A stretch of 64,000 nucleotides of DNA from Parvicella sp964387945 (lineage in GTDB: Bacteria; Bacteroidota; Bacteroidia; Flavobacteriales_D; Parvicellaceae): assembly GCA_964387945.1 (NCBI GenBank), contig CAYLYX010000015.1:3639-67638 (forward strand), given 5' to 3'. Shown here piece by piece: positions 51,968 to 59,776 of the stretch. Below the pieces are notes generated by a model, which worked only from the letters and a program-made list of their open reading frames with translations, searched no databases and had not been told where the DNA came from. The position numbers and the translations under genes were made by a program. The stretch's first letter is position 1. Each line of letters opens with the position of its first letter.

Positions 51968-52684
51968 ATGACCATGAACAAGATTCTTATAGCAGATGAT
52001 GATCCAGAGATTCAAACGTTTCTCACTTATAATTTCGAAAAGGAAAATTATAGGGTGCACAAAGCTTCCAATGGGCAAGAAGCCGTTGAAAAAGCAGGTA
52101 TGATTCGTCCAGATATTATTCTGATGGATTTAATGATGCCAATAATGGATGGCGTAGAAGCTACTTTTCATATAAAGAATAATGAGGATTTGAAAGGGAT
52201 TCCAGTCATTATGATTTCAGCTAGGTCAGAAGATTATTCAGTCATCGCTGGATTAGATGGAGGAGCAGACGATTATATTGTTAAGCCAGTTCGTTTTAAA
52301 GTCTTGCTTAAGAAAATAGAGGCGCTCCTGAAAAGAAGATCGAAGACTTCTAAGGTTAACTTTTCAGAAGAATATAATGATGGCAGACTTTACTTAAATA
52401 GAGCCTCTCATGAGGTTAAGTTTAATGGAGAGTTTGTTGAGTTAGCCAACAAAGAGTTTGATCTCGTATCGTTGTTAGTTTCTCAACCTGAAAAAGTCTT
52501 TTCAAGGGATGAGATTTTGAATAAAATCTGGAATAGAGAAGTGTTGGTTGGAGAACGAACGATTGATGTTCACGTCAGAAAACTTAGGTCTAAATTCGGT
52601 AAGGAGTTCATTAAGACAGTTAATGGAGTGGGATATAAATACATTGTGAGAAATAGTGAGCAACAAAAAACGAATACTATCTAA
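51968..52684 (+). CDS. OmpR/PhoB-family response regulator
   Basis: 238 residues. The receiver has the acidic pair LIADDDPEI, phospho-acceptor Asp54 in IILMDLMMP, and Lys in YIVKPVRFK. The output winged helix is EFVELANKEFDLVSLLVSQP, then RDEILNKIWNREVLVGERTI and GVGYKYIV, as in PhoB. There is no adjacent histidine kinase; the next gene encodes a PP2C phosphatase overlapping by 29 bases. Its promoter is divergent from the lipoprotein gene, so this regulator is the prime candidate to bind the ATGAGT repeats. Confidence 0.95.
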   Translation: MTMNKILIADDDPEIQTFLTYNFEKENYRVHKASNGQEAVEKAGMIRPDIILMDLMMPIMDGVEATFHIKNNEDLKGIPVIMISARSEDYSVIAGLDGGADDYIVKPVRFKVLLKKIEALLKRRSKTSKVNFSEEYNDGRLYLNRASHEVKFNGEFVELANKEFDLVSLLVSQPEKVFSRDEILNKIWNREVLVGERTIDVHVRKLRSKFGKEFIKTVNGVGYKYIVRNSEQQKTNTI

Positions 52685-54692
52685 GTGGAATAATTTTCCA
52701 ATATTCTATAAAACGCTTATTTCTTTTATTAGCATACTCTTGTTATGCTTTATTGTTTTTGCCTTCTGGAATGTAATGATGGTGAAAAAACAAGGGTTAA
52801 TTGACTTAAAAAAGGAGCTGTATAAGATAGAAAGCGATATCAACTTGTCTGGTGTGGCAGCCAATCAATTTCTTTTTTGGGATACAAAAGATACACCTTT
52901 TTACATTAATGGTTCTTCTGACAACATCACGAATTTTCATGCTAGTATATCTAAAACAAAAGAGGACGTCATTGCGCTGAAAGAATCTTCTGGCTTAAGA
53001 AATGCCGAAATCAAAGAAAAGTTATCACAGATCGAGGATGACCTAGACAAACTGGTGGTCCTGTTTGAGCAGACAAAGCAAGTTATGCTTAAAAAAGGCT
53101 ACTATAATTATGGGATAGTTGGTGAATTTCGAAGCATAGCGCATGACTTAGAAGAGAATAATACAGGGATCATTAGTATGGACAATTTACTTATGTTGAG
53201 AAGACATGAGAAAGATTACCTACTAAGAAGCGATGTGAGTTACGTACGAAAATTCGTCAATCGAATGGCAGATGTTACCAATAGCGTGAACCATCAGAGT
53301 ATTTCAACGCTTGAAAAGAAAGCCATCATCAATGAACTTCAGACTTACCGAAGACTGTTCATCAGTTATTATCTTTTAGACGTTAAGATTTCTGGTAAAG
53401 ATGGATTATTACAGCAATTCTCTTTAGCGTCTAAAGATGTTCAGGCTCAGTTAGCAGCTATGGATGAACAGCTAGATTTTTACGTACTTGAAATGGACAA
53501 GTTCTACTCTGTGGTGCTTATTGTTATCATGATTCTATTGGTTGGGTTAACCTTTTTCTTCATTTATCAATTGTCTAGAAGTTTGTCTGACCCCATTCGA
53601 AAGTTGAATGTGGGCATTCGTGGTTTTGTGGAAAGTAACTTTGAGTCCAAGTCGTATTTGGGATCTAGAAGACGAACGGATGAGATTGGTTCGTTGACGA
53701 ATAATTTTTATCGTTTGCAAATCGAGATTGCGGATACATTCAGAAAGTACAGGGAAGATGCTGAAATTAAGCACGGGAAACTAGTCCGTCAGAAGGAAAG
53801 AATCGAGATTCAGAAGTTTTTGTTAAACGAACACCGTGAAATGCTTTCTGAGACCAACAAAAGGATTCAAGAAAGTTTGAATTATGCGCAGAGAATACAG
53901 AATAACCTACTACCAACATTAGACAATAACGTGCTAGAAGTTCCTGGTTTTGAATTATGGTACAAACCCAAGGATGTGGTAAGCGGGGATTTCTACTGGT
54001 ATCACAAGAAAGGAGACTATGTTTATTTGGCATTAGCTGATTGTACAGGACATGGAGTACCAGGTGCTATTCTGAGTGTGCTTGGAATCAGTATGTTGGA
54101 TGCAGCGCTAAACCAGCGAGACCTAGATCTTCCTTCTGAAATTTTATCCTTTACCAATGAAGAAATTATCAGGATTCTCAATAAAGAATCATCGGGAGAT
54201 GCTCTTTTTGATAGTATCGATATGTCTCTCATTCGTTTGGATACCAAACGAAAGGAGCTGATTATTTGCTCCGCAAATACAGACTACGTAATCATTTCTG
54301 AAGGCAAAGTCTTAAGAAAAAAGCCTTCTAGATGTTCAGTTGGCTCCTCGCATTTATATGGTTACAGTGGAAATTATTACGAAGATGATATCTACAACTA
54401 CAAAGATTTAGATGGAATTTTCCTCTATTCTGATGGAATTGTAGATCAGTTTAGCGAGCGAACAAATAAAAAGTTCAAATGGAGAAGGTTTGCCGCCATC
54501 CTAGCAGAAGGTGGTCAATTAAACGAAGTAGTGAGCAAAGTTAGAATGGAAGTGAGTAGGTGGAAAGGTTCAAAAGAGCAAACGGATGACATCACATTAA
54601 TTGGGGTTTCACTCAATGATCTTGTCATTCCTCGTACTTCAGTAGAAACAAAAGTAGAACCTAAAGTTACCGAAGGCGTTCAACAGATTTGA
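52656..54692 (+). CDS. membrane HAMP-linked PP2C/SpoIIE-type serine phosphatase
   Basis: 678 residues from a GTG start, which is required to include the first membrane helix (about 20-41). A sensor region of about 240 residues follows, then a second helix (about 287-308), HAMP (SDPIRKLNVGIRGFVESNFE), a coiled coil (QKERIEIQKFLLNEHREM), and the phosphatase (YKPKDVVSGDFYWY, LADCTGHGVPGAILSVLG, FLYSDGIVDQFSE, EQTDDITLIG). This is the RsbU/SpoIIE plan that responds to an outside signal and dephosphorylates a protein partner. It is translationally coupled to the OmpR-family regulator. No anti-sigma or STAS partner is adjacent. Confidence 0.92.
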   Translation: MSNKKRILSKWNNFPIFYKTLISFISILLLCFIVFAFWNVMMVKKQGLIDLKKELYKIESDINLSGVAANQFLFWDTKDTPFYINGSSDNITNFHASISKTKEDVIALKESSGLRNAEIKEKLSQIEDDLDKLVVLFEQTKQVMLKKGYYNYGIVGEFRSIAHDLEENNTGIISMDNLLMLRRHEKDYLLRSDVSYVRKFVNRMADVTNSVNHQSISTLEKKAIINELQTYRRLFISYYLLDVKISGKDGLLQQFSLASKDVQAQLAAMDEQLDFYVLEMDKFYSVVLIVIMILLVGLTFFFIYQLSRSLSDPIRKLNVGIRGFVESNFESKSYLGSRRRTDEIGSLTNNFYRLQIEIADTFRKYREDAEIKHGKLVRQKERIEIQKFLLNEHREMLSETNKRIQESLNYAQRIQNNLLPTLDNNVLEVPGFELWYKPKDVVSGDFYWYHKKGDYVYLALADCTGHGVPGAILSVLGISMLDAALNQRDLDLPSEILSFTNEEIIRILNKESSGDALFDSIDMSLIRLDTKRKELIICSANTDYVIISEGKVLRKKPSRCSVGSSHLYGYSGNYYEDDIYNYKDLDGIFLYSDGIVDQFSERTNKKFKWRRFAAILAEGGQLNEVVSKVRMEVSRWKGSKEQTDDITLIGVSLNDLVIPRTSVETKVEPKVTEGVQQI

Positions 54693-55125
54693 CCAATTCT
54701 TCGTCTTTCTTGATTCTTCTGTTCGCCAAAAAAGTGAATGCAAAGGCAGCTACTGGAAGATAAAGCCCAAATTGATATTTGATTGATTCTTCTGAAACAG
54801 ATAGGTCGCCTGCAATGGTTGAAGTGTCAATAAATAGCATCACGACCATTCCAAGAATTAACAAGTAGTTGATCTTTCCTAGGTTTAGTTGACGTTTACG
54901 ATTCTTAAATTGAGTGATGCCAAACAGCGCCAATCCAATGATAAGCCCAATAACAATATAGTACGGAAACCAAACCGTAGCACTTTCTGATTTAGGCGAT
55001 AACCCAAACAGGTTAAAAGTTGTATCTCCTGATTCCATTGGATAAACTGCAAAAGGTAGAGCAAGTGTTAAGGACATGCTAATGATAACTAATGCTAAGT
55101 AAACGGTTTGCGCTCTCTGCCACAT
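54667..55125 (-). CDS. DUF4293 family membrane protein
   Basis: 152 residues from the ATG at 55125. Longer starts are rejected because the family begins MWQRAQTVYLALV. Four membrane helices with LALPFAVYPMESGDT in the first loop and a charged end (RRIKKDEELVKSVERLR). DUF4293 is a Bacteroidota-specific family of unknown function, often encoded next to rho, as here. It converges on the phosphatase with a 26-base overlap, and a -7 box at 55141-55148 lies ahead of the start. Confidence 0.88.
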   Translation of the reverse strand: MWQRAQTVYLALVIISMSLTLALPFAVYPMESGDTTFNLFGLSPKSESATVWFPYYIVIGLIIGLALFGITQFKNRKRQLNLGKINYLLILGMVVMLFIDTSTIAGDLSVSEESIKYQFGLYLPVAAFAFTFLANRRIKKDEELVKSVERLR

Positions 55126-55140
55126 GATTCTAGTTTTTTG

Positions 55141-55148
55141 CAAATATA
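55141..55148 (-). promoter_or_regulatory. candidate -7 element (TATATTTG) for the DUF4293 gene
   Basis: TAnnTTTG match on the minus strand, 15 bases ahead of the ATG at 55125, which supports that start. Confidence 0.5.
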
Positions 55149-55214
55149 CACGTTCCCTCAAAAGACCTAAGGATAAAAAAAAATATAAATGCACTGACCA
55201 ATATAAATTAATTG

Positions 55215-55222
55215 TATATTTG
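55215..55222 (+). promoter_or_regulatory. rho: candidate -7 element (TATATTTG) for rho
   Basis: TAnnTTTG match 106 bases ahead of the rho ATG at 55329. It implies a leader of about 100 bases, long for this window and a plausible site for the autoregulation known for rho genes. Confidence 0.5.
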
Positions 55223-55328
55223 CGTAGTGTTAAGTCAAGGCGAGCACAATTCTCTGTGTCCATCCAGCTTGACGTTTTCAATACAGATTTTGAAATAATT
55301 CAATAAAGACAATCACTATTTTTCTTAT

Positions 55329-57035
55329 ATGTACGATATTACGCAATTGAGCAGCCTGAAGTTGGCTGAGTTGAAGGAGATTGCCCAAAAACAAGGGCTT
55401 ACAAAGTATGACAGGCTAAAAAAACAAGACTTGATCTACAAGATCTTAGACGAACAAGCAGAAGCACTGTCAAAGAAATCAGAGGGGGCAGATAAGGGTT
55501 CTCAAGGAAAGAGACCGAGAAAGAATACGAATCCGTCAAATCGACCATCTAATGATTCTAATCCTAACTCCAATCGGAATAATAACAAGGATAATAAACC
55601 TGCTAATCAGAAAGGAGGACGAGGTGGAAGAAAACCAGCTGATGAAAAGAAGGAGGATTTATTTAGCTTGACTGAAACGCCTGATGACAAGAAAGACGGT
55701 AAGGGTCAGTCAAACCAAAAGAACAATAAGTCTGATAACTCTTCGAATTCTTCGGATAATAAGAATAGTAACAAAAGCAATAGCGGCAATAATAACAATA
55801 ACAACCGTCAGAATAATAACAATAACAACAATAACCGTAACCACAGAAAAGACAATAACAACGGTAAGCATAAAAAGCAAGAGAAGAGAGATCCAGCGCT
55901 AGAGCATGGTTATAACTTTGACGGAATGGTCTTTAACGAAGGTGTTTTGGAGTTAATGCCAGAAGGGTATGGTTTCTTAAGATCTTCAGACTATAACTAT
56001 CTCAATTCTCCTGATGATGTTTACGTATCTCAGTCTCAAGTGAAAATGTACGGACTGAAAACTGGAGATACGGTGAAGGCGATGATCAGACCTCCAAGAG
56101 AAGGAGAGAGATATTTTCCGTTGATAAGAGTAGAAAAAGTAAACGGTAGAGACCCAGAATGGATTAGAGACCGTGTGCCTTTTAAGTTTCTTACACCATT
56201 GTTCCCAGATGAAAAGATTAATTTAACAGGACATGATAACGAGTCGATGAGTACACGAATCATGGACTTGTTTTCACCCATCGGAAAAGGACAGCGTGGA
56301 ATGATCGTTGCACAACCAAAAACAGGTAAAACGGTTTTACTTAAAGATGTAGCCAACGCGATTGCAGCCAATCACCCAGAAATCTACCTTATCGTTCTAT
56401 TGATTGATGAACGACCAGAAGAGGTGACGGATATGCAAAGAAGTGTGAAAGCAGAAGTTGTGGCTTCTACCTTTGATGAACCTGCAGACAGACATGTAAA
56501 AGTGGCTAACATTGTTTTGGAAAAAGCCAAACGAATGACCGAAAGCGGTCACGATGTATGTATTCTGTTAGATAGTATCACGCGTTTGGCGAGAGCATAC
56601 AATACCGTTATGCCAGCATCTGGAAAAGTGCTTACTGGTGGTGTGGATGCGAATGCGTTACAAAAACCAAAGCGTTTCTTTGGAGCCGCAAGAAAAATCG
56701 AAAACGGAGGTTCTTTAACCATTCTTGCTACAGCTCTAACAGATACTGGTTCGAAAATGGATGAGGTGATCTTTGAAGAATTTAAAGGAACAGGTAACAT
56801 GGAGCTTCAGTTGGATCGAAAAATTGCCAACCGTAGAATTTTCCCAGCTATCGATATCTTGGCTTCTGGAACACGAAGAGAAGATCTGTTAATGAGCAAA
56901 GAAGAATTACAGCGTGTTTGGCTGTTGAGAAAATACTTGGCAGACATGAACCCAATTGAAGCAATGGAGTTCTTAAAAGATAGAATGGCAGGAACATCCA
57001 GCAATGAGGAGTTTCTTGTTTCTATGAACGGCTAA
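55329..57035 (+). CDS. rho: transcription termination factor Rho with Asn-rich disordered insert
   Basis: 568 residues; E. coli Rho has 419. Rho_N is at 1-42 (LSSLKLAELKEIAQKQGLTK), a disordered insert at about 45-190 that is Asn-, Ser- and Lys-rich with runs of Asn, then the RNA-binding domain (LELMPEGYGFLRSSDYNYLN) and the ATPase with P-loop AQPKTGKT (328-335), VLLIDERPEEVTDMQRSV and the Q/R-loop region ALQKPKRFFGAARKIENGGS. It should be a functional hexameric helicase that ends transcription. In Bacteroides the equivalent insert drives phase separation of Rho. A cyclase-like gene follows after 14 bases. Confidence 0.97.
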   Translation: MYDITQLSSLKLAELKEIAQKQGLTKYDRLKKQDLIYKILDEQAEALSKKSEGADKGSQGKRPRKNTNPSNRPSNDSNPNSNRNNNKDNKPANQKGGRGGRKPADEKKEDLFSLTETPDDKKDGKGQSNQKNNKSDNSSNSSDNKNSNKSNSGNNNNNNRQNNNNNNNNRNHRKDNNNGKHKKQEKRDPALEHGYNFDGMVFNEGVLELMPEGYGFLRSSDYNYLNSPDDVYVSQSQVKMYGLKTGDTVKAMIRPPREGERYFPLIRVEKVNGRDPEWIRDRVPFKFLTPLFPDEKINLTGHDNESMSTRIMDLFSPIGKGQRGMIVAQPKTGKTVLLKDVANAIAANHPEIYLIVLLIDERPEEVTDMQRSVKAEVVASTFDEPADRHVKVANIVLEKAKRMTESGHDVCILLDSITRLARAYNTVMPASGKVLTGGVDANALQKPKRFFGAARKIENGGSLTILATALTDTGSKMDEVIFEEFKGTGNMELQLDRKIANRRIFPAIDILASGTRREDLLMSKEELQRVWLLRKYLADMNPIEAMEFLKDRMAGTSSNEEFLVSMNG

Positions 57036-57049
57036 AAAAGAACAACGCT

Positions 57050-57967
57050 ATGCGCGTATCAAAAGTGAAGTACAAAGATTTGCTGGAAGCAGTCGATAAA
57101 TTTGATAAAGCAAATATCAATACTTCTTGTGCTTCAATTCCTGAAGAAAATGACTTAGAAGAGTTTCTGGATGAAATGATTCATCCAGAAAGCTTTTCCA
57201 ATAAAAGTATCCTCGGGATTGATATTTTCCAATACAGTCAATACGAATTAAAGAAACAGACCTTAATACCTTTTTTGTTTAAACTTATTCAAGACGCTGT
57301 TTTTGAGAATACAGTCGAAAGTAACGGGTATTTATTTCAGAAAACATCAAACACTAGGTTAGAAAAAGAGTTTATTCATACCGGGGATGGTGGTTTTCAG
57401 ATTTTAGACACTCCGTTGCATGCCGTTTGTTTAGCTGTTAATTACGAATTGTTTATTCGATATTATAATTCGTTTCATTTTTATCCGAAATTGAGAAAGT
57501 TGATCGGTCCCGTATCCTTCAGGTATTCGATTTCTTCTGGAGCTATTTTTCAGTTCAACCAGAATTACTTTGGTCCGGGAATTATCAACTGTGCTCGGAT
57601 GCTTTCCAAAGATGATCTCAATCGTTGTTTGATGGATCAAAGTACACACGATTGGTTCTTGCACACCATGATGGGAGTGGAAAATTTACAATTCATTTCA
57701 ATTGAAGACATTGCTACCTATCCTCAATTTGCGCTTTACGACAGGAAGAATGCCAACGAGCATGAAATGATCTTTCCGCATGAAAAGGACTTCTCCTTTC
57801 AGAAAATAATTTCTACAGACGTTCAACAGATTGGAGAAATTAAAGCCAAGCATACTACGTTAAATATTTACAACCTTCACCTTCAATTCTTAGGTTCCAT
57901 TCGCGAAGCCAAAGACAAGCCGATTGTAATTACAATTGGTAACCTCAATTTGAGTGGTATTGACTGA
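57050..57967 (+). CDS. class III nucleotide-cyclase-like protein, stand-alone
   Basis: 305 residues, no signal or membrane helix. The order of landmarks fits a class III cyclase domain: ILGIDIFQYSQYE (Asp58, first metal Asp of the usual FxDxxGFS), FIHTGDGGFQIL (Asp113 in GDG), SFRYSISSGAIFQFNQNYFG (like the RxGIxxG beta strand), then GPGIINCARMLS, where Arg183 fits the transition-state Arg. The partner Asn seems shifted by one residue. The C-terminal 100 residues are unrecognised. It sits 14 bases after rho and has no adjacent effector or receptor gene. It could make a cyclic nucleotide or only bind nucleotide. Confidence 0.55.
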   Translation: MRVSKVKYKDLLEAVDKFDKANINTSCASIPEENDLEEFLDEMIHPESFSNKSILGIDIFQYSQYELKKQTLIPFLFKLIQDAVFENTVESNGYLFQKTSNTRLEKEFIHTGDGGFQILDTPLHAVCLAVNYELFIRYYNSFHFYPKLRKLIGPVSFRYSISSGAIFQFNQNYFGPGIINCARMLSKDDLNRCLMDQSTHDWFLHTMMGVENLQFISIEDIATYPQFALYDRKNANEHEMIFPHEKDFSFQKIISTDVQQIGEIKAKHTTLNIYNLHLQFLGSIREAKDKPIVITIGNLNLSGID

Positions 57968-58073
57968 TTGCAGGGAATTGCACATTTGCTCCTTAATAAG
58001 TTGAATAAGATTGATTTAACGTTTCGAGATTTGAAGACTAAATTTACTACGTAATTAAATCTTAGATCTGAGT

Positions 58074-59420
58074 ATGCCAAGAGGGAAAAAGAAGACTGAA
58101 AAGAAAATTTTCGTTTTAGACACATCCGTAATTTTACACGACCACAATTCCATTATTAGCTTCGATGAGCACGATGTTGCCATCCCGATTACGGTGCTAG
58201 AGGAGTTGGATAACTTTAAAATCGGTAACGACACCAAGAATTTTGCTTGTAGAGAGTTTATTCGAGTGCTTGATAAGTTGTCTAAAAACCAAACACTTTT
58301 GGATTGGGTGCCACTAAACGGAAGTGATAAAAAAGGAAAGTTTAAGATCATCATGCAAAATGAGAACGGTGATCTGGATGCAGAAAAAGTATTTGGTAAA
58401 AACAAAAACGATCATAAGATTCTTAACGCTGCACTGACACTCAAAGAGCAAGAGCCAGGTAGAAAGGTGATTTTGGTGAGTAAAGACATTAACCTGAGGC
58501 TCAAAGCCAAAGCGCTTGACCTGCAGGCTGAAGATTACGAAACCGGAAAGATCAAGGAAGAGAGCACGGGATATACTGGACAAACGGTGATAGAGAATGT
58601 TGATCCAGCCGTGATTCAGGAGTTGTACAAAAATAACGAGACCACCAATATTGAGGTCTTGGGAGATCAAAAAATCGATAATGGGTTCTACATCCTTAAG
58701 AATGACAAGAACTCCATCCTATGTTTTTTCAACCCCATCAAGCAAGTCATTGAGCGGGTAGAGAAACAATACGTTTATGGCATCAAGCCAAAAAATGCAG
58801 AGCAGACCTTTGCGATGCATGCTTTGCTCAACGATGATATAAAGCTCGTTACCCTTCAGGGAGTTGCAGGTACTGGAAAAACATTGCTGGCGTTGGCTTC
58901 AGCATTAGAAAAGAGCAATAAATACCATCAAATCATTCTGGCGAGACCTATCGTTCCGTTGAGTAATAAAGATATCGGTTTCTTGCCCGGGAGTGCAGAG
59001 GATAAGGTAAATCCCTATATGCAGCCTTTGTTTGATAACCTGTCTTACATTAAGAATCAATTTGGTGAGAACGAAAAGAAGACCAAGAAAGTTCAGGAAA
59101 TGGAGCAAGACGGTAAGTTGAAAATTACAGCGCTTGCTTTCATTAGAGGACGTAGCTTGTCGAATGTTATTTTTATTGTGGATGAGGCACAGAACCTTAC
59201 ACCGCATGAAGTGAAGACCATCATCACGCGTGCAGGAGAAAACACCAAAATCATCTTTACAGGAGACGTACATCAGATTGATACACCATACCTCGATGAA
59301 CAGTCAAATGGGTTGAGTTATATCATTGATCGCCTCAAGGGGAATGAACTTTTTGCGCATATCTTGCTAGAAAAAGGCGAAAGAAGTGAGTTGGCTAATC
59401 TGGCGAATGAACTGCTTTAA
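58074..59420 (+). CDS. PhoH family PIN-domain ATPase
   Basis: 448 residues. An N-terminal PIN ribonuclease domain (about 11-140: KKIFVLDTSVILHDHNSIIS, VLEELDNFKIG, and acidic residues near ILVSKDINLRLKAK) is fused to a PhoH ATPase with P-loop LQGVAGTGKTLLALAS (about residue 263), PIVPLSNKDIGFLPG, VIFIVDEAQNLTPHEVKTII and RAGENTKIIFTGDVHQID. This PIN-PhoH (PhoH2/YlaK-like) protein is an RNA helicase/nuclease candidate. It is downstream of the cyclase-like gene by 106 bases, all on the plus strand after rho. Confidence 0.93.
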   Translation: MPRGKKKTEKKIFVLDTSVILHDHNSIISFDEHDVAIPITVLEELDNFKIGNDTKNFACREFIRVLDKLSKNQTLLDWVPLNGSDKKGKFKIIMQNENGDLDAEKVFGKNKNDHKILNAALTLKEQEPGRKVILVSKDINLRLKAKALDLQAEDYETGKIKEESTGYTGQTVIENVDPAVIQELYKNNETTNIEVLGDQKIDNGFYILKNDKNSILCFFNPIKQVIERVEKQYVYGIKPKNAEQTFAMHALLNDDIKLVTLQGVAGTGKTLLALASALEKSNKYHQIILARPIVPLSNKDIGFLPGSAEDKVNPYMQPLFDNLSYIKNQFGENEKKTKKVQEMEQDGKLKITALAFIRGRSLSNVIFIVDEAQNLTPHEVKTIITRAGENTKIIFTGDVHQIDTPYLDEQSNGLSYIIDRLKGNELFAHILLEKGERSELANLANELL

Positions 59421-59452
59421 AAATCTTAGTTTTCTGTAAAAGAGACTTCAAT

Positions 59453-59600
59453 TGTCACTTCGAGCGGAATGCAATGCAGATATGAAGTCTCACGCTCTTG
59501 TTGTAGAGATTCCTCCACTCGGTAAACCCTCGGTCGGAATGACAACGAAAAACGGAAGCTCATCATTTGTCATTTCGACTGAAGCGAAGCGAAGAAACAT
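59453..59600. repeat. dispersed repeat with inverted TGTCATTTCGA arms
   Basis: The 356-base gap between phoH and the next gene holds three copies of a short motif: TGTCACTTCGAGCG (59453-59466), the inverted CGGTCGGAATGACA (59531-59544) and TGTCATTTCGACTG (59568-59581, followed by GAAGCGAAGCGAAG). The first two form the arms of a hairpin of about 90 bases. Elements of this sort (AATGACA...TGTCATTTCGA) are, from memory, common intergenic repeats in Bacteroidota. A small open frame inside it is not a gene. The rest of the gap shows only an AT-rich 10-bp inverted repeat (59645-59670). Confidence 0.6.
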
Positions 59601-59776
59601 AAGTTCGGCAAAGCCAAATCTCCAGCTCAAATGATCCATTGCCAAAATAAAGTTGGCTATAACTTTATTTCAGGAATTAACAATTCATAGAATTTATGCA
59701 AATGCATAGATTTAAGTGGTGAACGATTTGTTCAGTATTCAAGAAGTAGATAAATTAGCGACCTTAATTGACTTCT

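Noticed and set aside
55460..55900. Asn-rich block in Rho as a frameshift or assembly error
   Set aside because: The frame is open on both sides with correct Rho domains flanking it, and Asn-rich inserts are known in Bacteroidota Rho.
57050..57967. Cyclase-like gene as part of a Pycsar anti-phage system
   Set aside because: Pycsar needs an adjacent effector (TIR or membrane protein with a cyclic-nucleotide sensor). The neighbours are rho and a PIN-PhoH ATPase, both housekeeping. I report only the cyclase-like fold.
59452..59634. 60-residue open frame between phoH and the fibre gene
   Set aside because: It lies wholly within the dispersed inverted repeat, has a composition unlike neighbouring proteins and no start signal.
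59645..59670. AT-rich 10-bp inverted repeat as a terminator for phoH
   Set aside because: The stem has only one G-C pair and only a short U run follows; it is more than 200 bases from the phoH stop. I leave it as an unassigned hairpin.
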